This document shows positions 1 to 5,144 of a stretch of 7,835 nt of DNA, one piece after another (positions within the stretch are counted from its first letter, which is position 1; each line of letters opens with the position of its first letter). Source of the DNA: Prevotella sp. (GTDB taxonomy: Bacteria > Bacteroidota > Bacteroidia > Bacteroidales > Bacteroidaceae). The stretch lies in the NCBI GenBank assembly GCA_016283605.1, contig JAEENF010000274.1, forward strand, positions 1 through 7,835, written 5' to 3'. The position numbers and the translations under genes are program-made. The notes under the pieces are model-generated. The model ran no database searches. It saw only the letters and a program-made list of their open reading frames with translations, and had not been told where the DNA came from.

Positions 1-418
1 GCAGCGATATGCTGGCACGGATAGCCTCGAACAGGCTGCCCTTGCTGAACACCACCTCCTTTCCGGCCTTCAGATCAGTAGCCACAGCGCAGTATGGTAT
101 CGGCAGGTCTTCGATAGCCATATCTGGTACAAACTCCATGATGGCTTCGATGATGCGCTTCCCCTTGACGATATGATTCAGTGAGAACGAAAAGTCCGTC
201 AGTTCCAGCATTTTCTTCCTGTCGATGGTTTTCATCCAATCACGGAACTCCTCCAGCTTGCCCGCAGCATAGACACCACCGACGAGCGCTCCCATCGAGC
301 ACCCCGCTATCGAACTGATCCTATAGCCGTTAGCCTCAAGCTCCTCAATAGCCCCGATATGTGCCAGTCCTCGCGCGCCACCACTCGACAGCGCCAATGC
401 CACATCTTTCTTTTTCAT
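1..418 (-). CDS. Patatin-like phospholipase, 5' part (runs off left edge)
   Basis: The visible 139 residues are the N-terminal half of a bacterial patatin-like serine lipid hydrolase (RssA/patatin family, cytoplasmic or membrane-associated). Two family motifs are present: the oxyanion-hole loop SSGGARG at residues 11-17, followed by LAHIGAIEEL, and the nucleophile elbow GCSMG at 39-43, with Ser41 as the expected nucleophile. The catalytic Asp of the Ser-Asp dyad lies beyond position 1. I chose the start MKKKDVALALSSGG because family members usually begin a few residues before the first strand. In-frame ATGs at 430 and 433 would add four or five residues and are possible. There is no signal peptide. 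It is transcribed away from everything else in the window from an apparent promoter at 451-482. The family assignment is firm; the substrate is unknown. Confidence 0.9.
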   Translation of the reverse strand, partial: MKKKDVALALSSGGARGLAHIGAIEELEANGYRISSIAGCSMGALVGGVYAAGKLEEFRDWMKTIDRKKMLELTDFSFSLNHIVKGKRIIEAIMEFVPDMAIEDLPIPYCAVATDLKAGKEVVFSKGSLFEAIRASISL

Positions 419-450
419 TCCATCGACCATCATAAAAACATTTCTGGCTG

Positions 451-482
451 CAAAACTACACAAAAACTCCAAAAGAACCAAC
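451..482 (-). promoter_or_regulatory. Bacteroidetes-type promoter for the patatin gene
   Basis: On the minus strand, TAGTTTTG at 458-451 matches the -7 consensus TAnnTTTG exactly. About 20 bases upstream there is a weak -33 box (GTTGG around 482-478). The start of transcription would fall near 445, leaving a short leader before the ATGs at 433, 430 and 418. The -7 match is seen directly; use as a promoter is inferred. Confidence 0.45.
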
Positions 483-524
483 TTTTCCGCTCATTATTTC
501 ACTTATATCGCCAATTAACAACCA

Positions 525-736
525 ATGCGCATGTCCAAAAATCGCAATTTCGGTCATTGCGCTCCTTTAAGTCTTACCGGCACTACAGCTATGGCATTCC
601 TTGTGGCCTGGTGAATCCCGTTATCGGAGGAATAAGTTTCCTTGTCCTGATCTACTTCTGTATCAAGATGCATAAGGTCGCAAAGACAAAAGTCCTGGCC
701 CTCATAGATAAGGACAAAAACATGACAATGTCATAG
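525..736 (+). pseudogene. Possible frameshifted small membrane protein
   Basis: This fills most of the 319-base stretch between the patatin gene and the next leftward ORF, where I see no secure gene. An ORF opens at ATG 525 (or 531, MSKNRNFG) and reads through APLSLTGTTAMAFLVAW before a TGA at 612-614. From the same point, the +2-shifted frame reads VNPVIGGISFLVLIYFCIKM, then a basic stretch HKVAKTK and a hydrophilic tail ending at TAG 734-736. Joined, the two pieces would make a roughly 70-residue protein with one or two hydrophobic segments and a positive-inside tail. The junction TGGTGAAT is a plausible single-base indel. I do not recognise the family. It may equally be chance reading of noncoding DNA, or the first piece alone (27-29 residues) may be the gene. 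Confidence 0.25.
714..734 (-). terminator. Weak terminator-like hairpin downstream of the leftward ORF
   Basis: Read leftwards, ATGACA-T-TGTCAT (734-722) forms a short dyad followed at once by GTTTTTG (721-715). It lies just beyond the stop of the 753-1010 ORF, so it could end that transcript. The stem is only 5-6 bp with a low GC content. Confidence 0.3.
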
Positions 737-752
737 ACAACATTTAGAGATA

Positions 753-1010
753 TCACCCAGGATGGAACAGGGCGTAGAGGGCGGCGTCTAAGCGACGGCG
801 CTGGGCGTCGGTGTGGGCCTCAGCATAAAGGTGACGGAACACTCGGATGTAGTGTTCGATGTTGTGGGACTTACCTGTTCAGACTCCCCCGAACAAACTT
901 TTGCTGGCTTTCAGGTCGGAAGCCAGGAGGTCAGTGGCGTAGCACATTTCGCTGCGCACTTCGTGCAGAACTTCTCCGAATTCCTGCAACGTCTGAACTT
1001 TTTCTTTCAT
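753..1010 (-). pseudogene. 85-codon hypothetical ORF broken by an in-frame TGA
   Basis: Leftward from ATG 1010, preceded by AAGG at a normal spacing, the frame encodes 43 residues (MKEKVQTLQEFGEVLHEVRS, then EMCYATDLLASDLKASKSLFGGV) and meets TGA at 881-879. The same frame stays open for 41 more codons (878-756), reading TGKSHNIEHYIRVFRHLYA and then EAHTDAQRRRLDAALYALFH, and closes at TGA 755-753. Both halves look coding: charged, amphipathic and helical. The second half has no ATG and only an internal GTG, so it is unlikely to be a separate gene. The simplest reading is a small helical protein inactivated by one nonsense change. I do not recognise the family. A sequencing error or true readthrough cannot be excluded. 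TGA is a normal stop elsewhere in the window, so genome-wide recoding is unlikely. Confidence 0.5.
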
Positions 1011-1199
1011 TTGAACCTTAAATTATTTTAAACATTTAGCCCGAAGGCTTAAAAAACTCGATTCCTTTTAACATTAGTACTACCTATAGGCGGTACTGCG
1101 GTATGCCGGAAATTAACGACCTTTATGGCGTCTATTCAAAAGGCACCAATTTTATTAACGAAATCTTTTCGATTTTATTATAAAAACCGCATAAATATT
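1011..1199. other. Divergent intergenic region upstream of the ATPase gene
   Basis: There is no exact TAnnTTTG box on the plus strand here. The nearest is GACCTTTAT around 1119-1127, which matches the core of the HU promoter (TACCTTTG) except at two positions. A small dyad CGAAA-TCT-TTTCG (1159-1171) followed by ATTTTATTATAA sits 28 bases before the ATPase start. AGTAC/GTACT (1076-1080, 1093-1097) form another weak dyad, and AGCC-CGAA-GGCT (1038-1049) a short stem. None is strong enough for a firm call. Confidence 0.3.
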
Positions 1200-2507
1200 A
1201 TGAGTGAAGAGAGTTTTAAATTAGTCAAGGACAGTTTGTCTAAGCAGAGTCATGCTGCATCTCAAAAGGTCACGAAAAAACTGACGCCTCATGATGAACT
1301 TATGGAATACAGGGTAACGCCTGAAACAGAGCTGGCACCCATGGAGTTCCTGTTCAAAATGAATGGTACAGAGTGTTTCCCGCTTTCAGAACTCGTGGCC
1401 AACACGGGTAAGGCAAAGAGCGGGAAGACACTTTTCCTCTCGATTGTCATGGCCTGTTGCCTCAAAAAGAATGTGCTCGGGTTGGAGCGCATCCGGGAAG
1501 AACCCATCAAAGTGTTGTGGTATGATACGGAACAGAGCGCACAGAGTACCCAACAAATCCTCGTCAAGCGTATTATACCGCTTGCAGAGTATGGTGAGGG
1601 CGTAAATGATCTGTTCTTCGTCTTTAATGTCCGAGGCATTGGCTGGCAGAAGCGTCGCGAGCTACTGGCTGTGGCCATTGAGGAACTGAAGCCAAACCTC
1701 GTGATTGTGGATGGCGTGAAAGACCTCATCACCGACATCAATGATGGCACGCAGGCAACATCAGTAGTGGAGGATCAGATGGGACTCGCCCAGACCTTCA
1801 ACTGCTGTATCGTGGATGTACTTCATCAGAACAAAAGTGACGCCGACCGTAATATGCGAGGGTGGATTGGAACAGAGTTGACAAATAAGGCCTTCGAGGT
1901 GTGGTCGTGTGCGATTGTTCCGAATACCGACACCTTCAAGGTGGAACATGTGATGTCGCGCATGAAACGTAACGAAGAGAATCTCTATTATCGGCTCGAC
2001 GGAAACGCCTTGCCATGCCCTTGTGAGAAGCCTGATGAACAACCTCGTGAACCCAATGGCCGTTTTGCATCAAAGAACAAGAAAAACTCTGACAAACCCA
2101 AGTTTGAGGTTGATATGGCCAAGTTAAATCGGGATTATATCATCTCCTCAGGGAACGATCAGGAAGTTCCCGTTACTCCCGAGGAAATCCCTTGGGATCT
2201 TGTCAAACTGTTTACTGATGCGATGGAGGGCTATTCCTTCAAGCGCTTCAACCAACTGATGGCTGTGGCAATGGATATCTCGAACATTGAGGATAGACAG
2301 TATTACTATCACCTCAAGGATAAAGCTGTGGAACAGCATATCCTCGTACCAGGAAAGGATGGCTACAGACAACAGGGTTTCTTTCTCAATTCACCTGAGC
2401 AGCGCCAGCGTATCCTTGCCTATGAGGCTGAACAACGTCGAGAGCAGCATGAACCAGAGCAAACCTCTATCCCTTTCACTGAAAATGATGAGGCCGCACC
2501 CTACTAG
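1200..2507 (+). CDS. RepA/RecA-like P-loop ATPase (AAA_25-type)
   Basis: This 435-residue protein has a RecA-fold ATPase core. Walker A is GKAKSGKT at residues 70-77, the strand VLWYDTEQS is at about 105-113, and Walker B is LVIVDG at 167-172. A sensor-like block HQNKSDADRNMRGWIGTEL lies at 199-217, the layout of hexameric RepA-type helicases and related Bacteroidales ATPases. The C-terminal third is hydrophilic, with a KEKPDEQP/SKNKK-type charged linker and then a helical region that may act as a small winged-helix. The role is probably DNA handling in replication or mobilisation; the partner is unknown. I chose ATG 1200 (MSEESFKLVK) because AT-rich sequence just before it is typical of Bacteroidetes starts. 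ATG 1125 is in frame and would add 25 residues that look noncoding. It heads a rightward gene run with the DUF6371-like and DUF4248-like genes. Confidence 0.85.
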   Translation: MSEESFKLVKDSLSKQSHAASQKVTKKLTPHDELMEYRVTPETELAPMEFLFKMNGTECFPLSELVANTGKAKSGKTLFLSIVMACCLKKNVLGLERIREEPIKVLWYDTEQSAQSTQQILVKRIIPLAEYGEGVNDLFFVFNVRGIGWQKRRELLAVAIEELKPNLVIVDGVKDLITDINDGTQATSVVEDQMGLAQTFNCCIVDVLHQNKSDADRNMRGWIGTELTNKAFEVWSCAIVPNTDTFKVEHVMSRMKRNEENLYYRLDGNALPCPCEKPDEQPREPNGRFASKNKKNSDKPKFEVDMAKLNRDYIISSGNDQEVPVTPEEIPWDLVKLFTDAMEGYSFKRFNQLMAVAMDISNIEDRQYYYHLKDKAVEQHILVPGKDGYRQQGFFLNSPEQRQRILAYEAEQRREQHEPEQTSIPFTENDEAAPY

Positions 2508-2509
2508 GC

Positions 2510-2574
2510 AGCCCCACCCTATATATCGCCCTTTTTATTTATATAAAAAAGGGCTATGTATATATATAGGGGCT
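2510..2574 (+). repeat. Large three-part hairpin between the ATPase and DUF6371-like genes
   Basis: The stem is built in three layers: AGCCCC (2510-2515) with GGGGCT (2569-2574), TATATAT (2520-2526) with an ATATATA run (2560-2568), and GCCCTTTTT (2528-2536) with AAAAAGGGC (2546-2554) around a 9-base AT loop. It starts three bases after the TAG of the ATPase gene and ends 51 bases before the next ATG. There is no following T-tract, so it is not a classical terminator. It could set a transcript end, protect the upstream mRNA, or separate expression of the two genes. Confidence 0.65.
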
Positions 2575-2625
2575 AAGCCTGAAGGCCCGCCAGCCGTTGA
2601 AAAAGTTCAATCCGTATTTGTGTCT

Positions 2626-3438
2626 ATGAAGTGGAACGAAGTATTCTGTAACACCTTCAAGGCCCTCCGGCCTCAAGCCTCTGACATCAGACGTCAGGTA
2701 GATTTCATACTGCCCTCGATGCCGATGGTTGAAGCCTGTCGCGCTGATGACTTCGACTTCTTTGAGCCTTTCATTGCTGCCGGCAAACTGACCATCGAAC
2801 AGATGCACCACGCAGCCCGGCGCTATCACCTCGGTAAGTCCAAGAATGGCAAGGCCATCTTCTGGATGATCGATGATATGTTCCAGCCCCTCGATGCCCA
2901 TATCGGCAGCACCTGGATCTCCAGCCTCCTCAAAGCCCGTGAGCCCCTACTCGACTCCTGGCAGGTCCAGCATTGCCTCTTCGGCCTGCATCTGGTGAAT
3001 CATGGGGACTGTCCCAATGATAGCAGCGCAGCGAAGATCAGAGGGACTGTCCCCTGTGATTCGCCCGGCTCCTCAAGAGCCGAACTTCCTCTCTCTATCG
3101 TTAAGTCGGAAGCCTCGGCCGTAGTCCTCTCAGAGCTTTTTCCGGAGTCCATCTGGCTCGCCTATGCCACGACCTCTCATTTGCTCCCGGACCTCTTTGC
3201 CCCACTTGAAGGCCAGACCGTCACTATCTATCCCCGTACTGATCCGACGCAGTCCACCTTCCTTTTCTTCGAAGACCTCGTCGACCAGACCCTCCGCCAT
3301 TACGACCTCGACCTCCATGTCGACACCACGCTCGAAGACCATGCCACCGAGGATCAGAAGGAACGATGCATCGATATCCTCGACTTTATCAAAGAGCCAC
3401 TTTTCGACCCGAATAGTGCCATAATTCCCCTCGAATAG
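2626..3438 (+). CDS. DUF6371-like protein (Toprim-like fold suspected)
   Basis: This 270-residue protein resembles the Bacteroidales DUF6371 family, which sits near ATPase and HU genes. Matching blocks are LGKSKNGKAIFWMIDD at about 67-82 and HCLFGLHLV at about 116-124. After a variable linker comes LSIVKSEASAVVLSELFPES, then LEGQTVTIYPRTDPT, and an EDHATEDQKERCIDILDFI end. In relatives I recall a VESEK-type acidic motif and a PDA-type motif as in Toprim primase-like domains. Here these read VKSEA and PRTDP, so metal-binding residues may be lost. No N-terminal zinc finger is visible. The start at ATG 2626 is the first in-frame ATG after the upstream gene; GTG 2620 is also possible, and upstream of that the frame has no ATG outside the ATPase gene. 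Residues 124-146 are encoded by a REP-like hairpin. The function is unknown. Confidence 0.7.
   Translation: MKWNEVFCNTFKALRPQASDIRRQVDFILPSMPMVEACRADDFDFFEPFIAAGKLTIEQMHHAARRYHLGKSKNGKAIFWMIDDMFQPLDAHIGSTWISSLLKAREPLLDSWQVQHCLFGLHLVNHGDCPNDSSAAKIRGTVPCDSPGSSRAELPLSIVKSEASAVVLSELFPESIWLAYATTSHLLPDLFAPLEGQTVTIYPRTDPTQSTFLFFEDLVDQTLRHYDLDLHVDTTLEDHATEDQKERCIDILDFIKEPLFDPNSAIIPLE
2997..3062 (+). repeat. REP-like hairpin element inside the DUF6371-like gene
   Basis: GGGACTGTCCC occurs twice (3005-3015 and 3043-3053), each being a near-palindrome. The copies sit in arms that are inverted relative to each other: GAATCA at 2997-3002 faces TGATTC at 3057-3062, and the inner ends AATGAT and ATCAGA also oppose. 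The arms are about 25 bases each, around a loop AGCAGCGCAGCGAAG. This is the form of REP/BIME elements spread by RAYT transposases. It is read through in frame as a linker of about 23 residues. Confidence 0.7.
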
Positions 3439-3443
3439 TGCCA
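3410..3443 (+). repeat. 12-bp direct repeat spanning the DUF6371-like stop codon
   Basis: CGAATAGTGCCA is present at 3410-3421 and 3432-3443, a period of 22. GCCACTTTT also recurs at 3396-3404 and 3440-3448. The second copy carries the TAG stop (3436-3438), so the last residues of the protein depend on the duplication. This looks like slippage or a past insertion-excision event. Confidence 0.7.
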
Positions 3444-3463
3444 CTTTTTAACCCCCAATCCAT

Positions 3464-3796
3464 ATGATTAACTATTACGACAAGCACAAGTTCATCAGCA
3501 AGAAAGAGCTGGCCAGACTGGCCGGTGTATCAGACCGTACCTTTTGCCGGTATATCCGGTCCCGTCGTCACATCCTCGATGCCATGGGTGTCCTGCCTAA
3601 TGCCCGTCTGCTTCCTCCTCAGGCCGTGAAGTATATCTGTGAAGATTACTGCATTGACCTGCCCCAGAATCTTCAGGACAAGGAAGTGATGGAGATGAGT
3701 CCTATCTACAAGAACCTGGTCAGGGAACTCCAGATGACCACCTTCTTTGAGGGGCATTGGGTACGAGTCACAGAAATACCCTTCAAAAATCCGTGA
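3464..3796 (+). CDS. DUF4248-like small DNA-binding protein
   Basis: This 110-residue protein resembles DUF4248, a Bacteroidales family found beside HU genes. Residues 11-35 (SKKELARLAGVSDRTFCRYI, with flanks) read as a helix-turn-helix: a KKELA helix, the turn AGVSD and a recognition helix RTFCRYIRSRR. This is followed by a proline-bounded middle segment PNARLLPPQAVKYIC and a variable acidic-aromatic tail. A role as a transcription regulator or DNA-binding accessory of the neighbouring HU/ATPase module is inferred from the fold and position; no target is known. It starts 25 bases after the DUF6371-like stop, so the two are probably co-transcribed. The start ATG has no strong ribosome-binding site, as is common in this phylum. 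It ends at TGA. Confidence 0.75.
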   Translation: MINYYDKHKFISKKELARLAGVSDRTFCRYIRSRRHILDAMGVLPNARLLPPQAVKYICEDYCIDLPQNLQDKEVMEMSPIYKNLVRELQMTTFFEGHWVRVTEIPFKNP

Positions 3797-3817
3797 AATC
3801 TGTGTTTTCTGTATGTC

Positions 3818-3837
3818 TAACCCGCCATAACCCGCCA
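3818..3837 (+). promoter_or_regulatory. Perfect 10-bp tandem repeat upstream of the HU promoter
   Basis: TAACCCGCCA occurs twice head to tail with exactly one helical turn of spacing. The pair ends where a -33 box would lie for the HU promoter, and no TTTG -33 box is seen there. Two same-face binding sites replacing the -33 contact would fit an activator or repressor operator. The repeat is certain; its role is inferred. Confidence 0.5.
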
Positions 3838-3856
3838 ATGCCATTCCCGGATGTCG

Positions 3857-3864
3857 TACCTTTG
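3857..3864 (+). promoter_or_regulatory. HU promoter -7 box
   Basis: TACCTTTG matches TAnnTTTG exactly. Transcription would start near 3871, giving a leader of about 90 bases before the HU ATG. The -33 region (around 3834-3837) is not TTTG. Confidence 0.7.
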
Positions 3865-3868
3865 CATT

Positions 3869-3953
3869 GTCAGAGAAACGCTCTGGCAGAGTTGATGAAA
3901 ATGCGAGTCGCGCGGTAGCAAATTTTTCACTCTTCACTATTCACTCTTCACTT
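3869..3953 (+). promoter_or_regulatory. HU leader: 5' hairpin, short uORF and TTCACTN repeats
   Basis: Three elements fall in order. A hairpin CAGAG-AAACG-CTCTG (3871-3885, extendable by two pairs) lies at the expected 5' end of the mRNA, and a further CAGAG follows at 3887-3891 that could compete for the same arm. A 7-codon ORF (MKMRVAR, 3895-3918) follows. Four consecutive 7-mers TTCACTC, TTCACTA, TTCACTC and TTCACTT (3926-3953) end seven bases before the HU start codon. Transcript stability, leader-peptide control or repeat-number variation could each act on HU expression; none is shown. Confidence 0.55.
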
Positions 3954-3960
3954 AAAATTT

Positions 3961-4479
3961 ATGCCTGTATTTATCAAAGTATCCCAAAACAAGATCAAGG
4001 ACAGCAAGTCCTTCGGCAAGTGGTACGGCCGTGTAGTCTCCTCAAAGACCATGAGCTACCAGGAACTCTGTAAGCACATGTCTGAGCACAACTCAGTCTA
4101 TGGCGAGGATGTCTGTCTCGGTGTCGCCAACAAGCTTCAGAACTGTATGCTCGAACAGCTGCTCGAAGGCAAGAAGGTCCAGTTCGGCGAACTCGGTGTG
4201 TTCTATCTAAGCGTCAAATCAACCGGTGCCAACGAGGAGAAGGACTTCAACCTCGGTGTCAACATCAACGGTCTGTACCTCTGTTTCGCTCCCAGTCGCA
4301 CCGATGTGAACAACCTCAGTTCGAAGATGCTGAAGAAGAAGGCCACCTTCATGAACGTCAAGGATCTCTCAGAGACCAAGCCCAAGAAGCCCACCACAGG
4401 TGGTGATGGTGACGACAGTGGTTCGTCTCAGAGTGGCAACTCTGGCGACAGTGGCAACGAGGAAGGTGATCAGAACTAA
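3961..4479 (+). CDS. HU-family DNA-binding protein (Bacteroidales histone-like type)
   Basis: This 172-residue protein has the extended-HU layout of Bacteroidales (TIGR01201-like). It has an MPVFIKVSQNK start and a WYGRVVSS strand. A helical pair includes MSYQELCKHM and GVANKLQNCMLEQLLEGKKV. The HU-like signature QFGELGVFYLSV lies at about 78-89. A basic, DNA-contacting arm region then runs to about 138. The last roughly 28 residues are a low-complexity G/S/D/N-rich acidic tail, likely disordered. The family bends and coats DNA; the specific target here is unknown. The gene has its own promoter and leader. It is followed after 16 bases by the smalltalk-like ORF and then the amidase, which are probably co-transcribed. 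Confidence 0.85.
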   Translation: MPVFIKVSQNKIKDSKSFGKWYGRVVSSKTMSYQELCKHMSEHNSVYGEDVCLGVANKLQNCMLEQLLEGKKVQFGELGVFYLSVKSTGANEEKDFNLGVNINGLYLCFAPSRTDVNNLSSKMLKKKATFMNVKDLSETKPKKPTTGGDGDDSGSSQSGNSGDSGNEEGDQN

Positions 4480-4495
4480 CTAAACCTAACTGCTT

Positions 4496-4600
4496 ATGAT
4501 TAAAGTCAATTGGAGCACCGTTGCCAAGGTGCTGAGATTCATCGCCACAGTGATAACAAGTGTCCTGGGAACAATGGCCGTTCAGTCATGCGTACAGTAA
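4496..4600 (+). CDS. Smalltalk-like peptide (34 residues, lipoprotein-type signal)
   Basis: The peptide starts MIKVNWSTVAKVLRF and continues IATVITSVLGTMAVQSCVQ. It lies exactly where Bacteroidales carry the tiny 'smalltalk' ORF, between HU and the amidase. It has a basic n-region (K3, K11, R14) and a hydrophobic h-region of about 14 residues. It ends VQSC (29-32), which fits a Bacteroidetes-type lipobox. If Cys32 is lipidated, the mature part is only three residues, CVQ. It could instead remain as a small membrane peptide. The start ATG lies 16 bases after the HU stop, and it overlaps the amidase start by 13 bases in another frame, which suggests translational coupling. Function is unknown. 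Possible roles are holin-like export help for the amidase or a signal. Family assignment rests on context and shape. Confidence 0.75.
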   Translation: MIKVNWSTVAKVLRFIATVITSVLGTMAVQSCVQ

Positions 4601-5025
4601 ATCTCATCGTCATCCATTGCAGTGCCACCCGCAGCAATCAGCGTTTCACCGTCGATATGCTCCGTGCCTGCCACAACGCCCGTTTCCACGGCAAAGGCGT
4701 AGGTTATCACTACTACATTGAGAAGGATGGACAGCTCTATCAGACCCGTGACGAAAATGAAGTCGGTATGCACGCCCGTCATTACAACGCCCACTCCATC
4801 GGCATCTGCTATGAAGGCGGTTTGGATGAGAAAGGGCGAAAAGCCGACACGCGTACTCCCGCACAGCGCGCTGCTCTGATCGCACTCCTCCGCTCACTGA
4901 AGGTCGACTATCCCGATGCCAAGATCATGGGCCACTGTGAACTCGAAGGCGTCCACAAAGACTGTCCCAGTTTCTCGTGTCAGGAATATCGTGATTACTT
5001 CGAGAACATGGCCAAGCTCCCCTGA
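4588..5025 (+). CDS. N-acetylmuramoyl-L-alanine amidase (Amidase_2, T7-lysozyme-like)
   Basis: This 145-residue enzyme hydrolyses the amide bond between MurNAc and L-alanine in peptidoglycan. Zinc ligands and active-site residues line up with T7 lysozyme: His10 in VIHCSAT, the Tyr40-His41 pair in GYHYYIEKDG, His65/Asn67 in HARHYN, His116 in MGHCEL, and Lys124/Cys126 in HKDCPSF. The block HSIGICYEGGLD (69-80) is also typical. The catalytic set therefore looks intact. No signal peptide is visible, as in phage endolysins, so access to the wall needs help; the overlapping smalltalk-like peptide is a candidate. The ATG at 4588 is the family-typical start. A longer frame back to 4510 overlaps the peptide gene in another frame and is not needed. 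It is followed by a strong terminator. Confidence 0.93.
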   Translation: MRTVNLIVIHCSATRSNQRFTVDMLRACHNARFHGKGVGYHYYIEKDGQLYQTRDENEVGMHARHYNAHSIGICYEGGLDEKGRKADTRTPAQRAALIALLRSLKVDYPDAKIMGHCELEGVHKDCPSFSCQEYRDYFENMAKLP

Positions 5026-5054
5026 GCATTACCAAAAGTTTCTCTTCTCTTTCG

Positions 5055-5089
5055 TGCCCCAGCCCACAGCCATGTGCGCTGGGGCATTT
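5055..5089 (+). terminator. Rho-independent terminator after the amidase
   Basis: TGCCCCAGC (5055-5063) pairs with GCTGGGGCA (5078-5086). Inside, a single C/C mismatch is followed by CACA (5065-5068) pairing TGTG (5073-5076) around the loop GCCA. A short T-run TTT follows. It begins 30 bases after the amidase stop. The stem is GC-rich and strong; the T-tract is short. Confidence 0.8.
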
Positions 5090-5144
5090 CACAGAGCCTA
5101 TGGGGACAATCAACGCCATGATGACCGCTATGATATATTTTTAC

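Noticed and set aside
879..881. Genome-wide TGA recoding
   Set aside because: The DUF4248-like, amidase and antitoxin genes in this window all end properly at TGA.
813..1031. 72-residue rightward ORF
   Set aside because: Opposite strand of the broken leftward ORF, which looks more coding.
1125..1199. Upstream in-frame start for the ATPase (adds 25 residues)
   Set aside because: The added segment looks noncoding and AT-rich, and ATG 1200 has a typical AT-rich Bacteroidetes start context.
1289..1750. 153-residue leftward ORF inside the ATPase gene
   Set aside because: Opposite strand of Walker A and B region; serine/arginine-rich shadow.
2554..2901. 115-residue leftward ORF inside the DUF6371-like gene
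   Set aside because: Antisense of conserved blocks (GKSKNGKAIFW); no independent motif.
3130..3444. 104-residue leftward ORF at the end of the DUF6371-like gene
   Set aside because: Antisense shadow; the plus strand carries the family motifs.
4510..4587. Longer amidase start upstream
   Set aside because: It overlaps the smalltalk-like peptide ORF in another frame, and the catalytic domain begins naturally at 4588.
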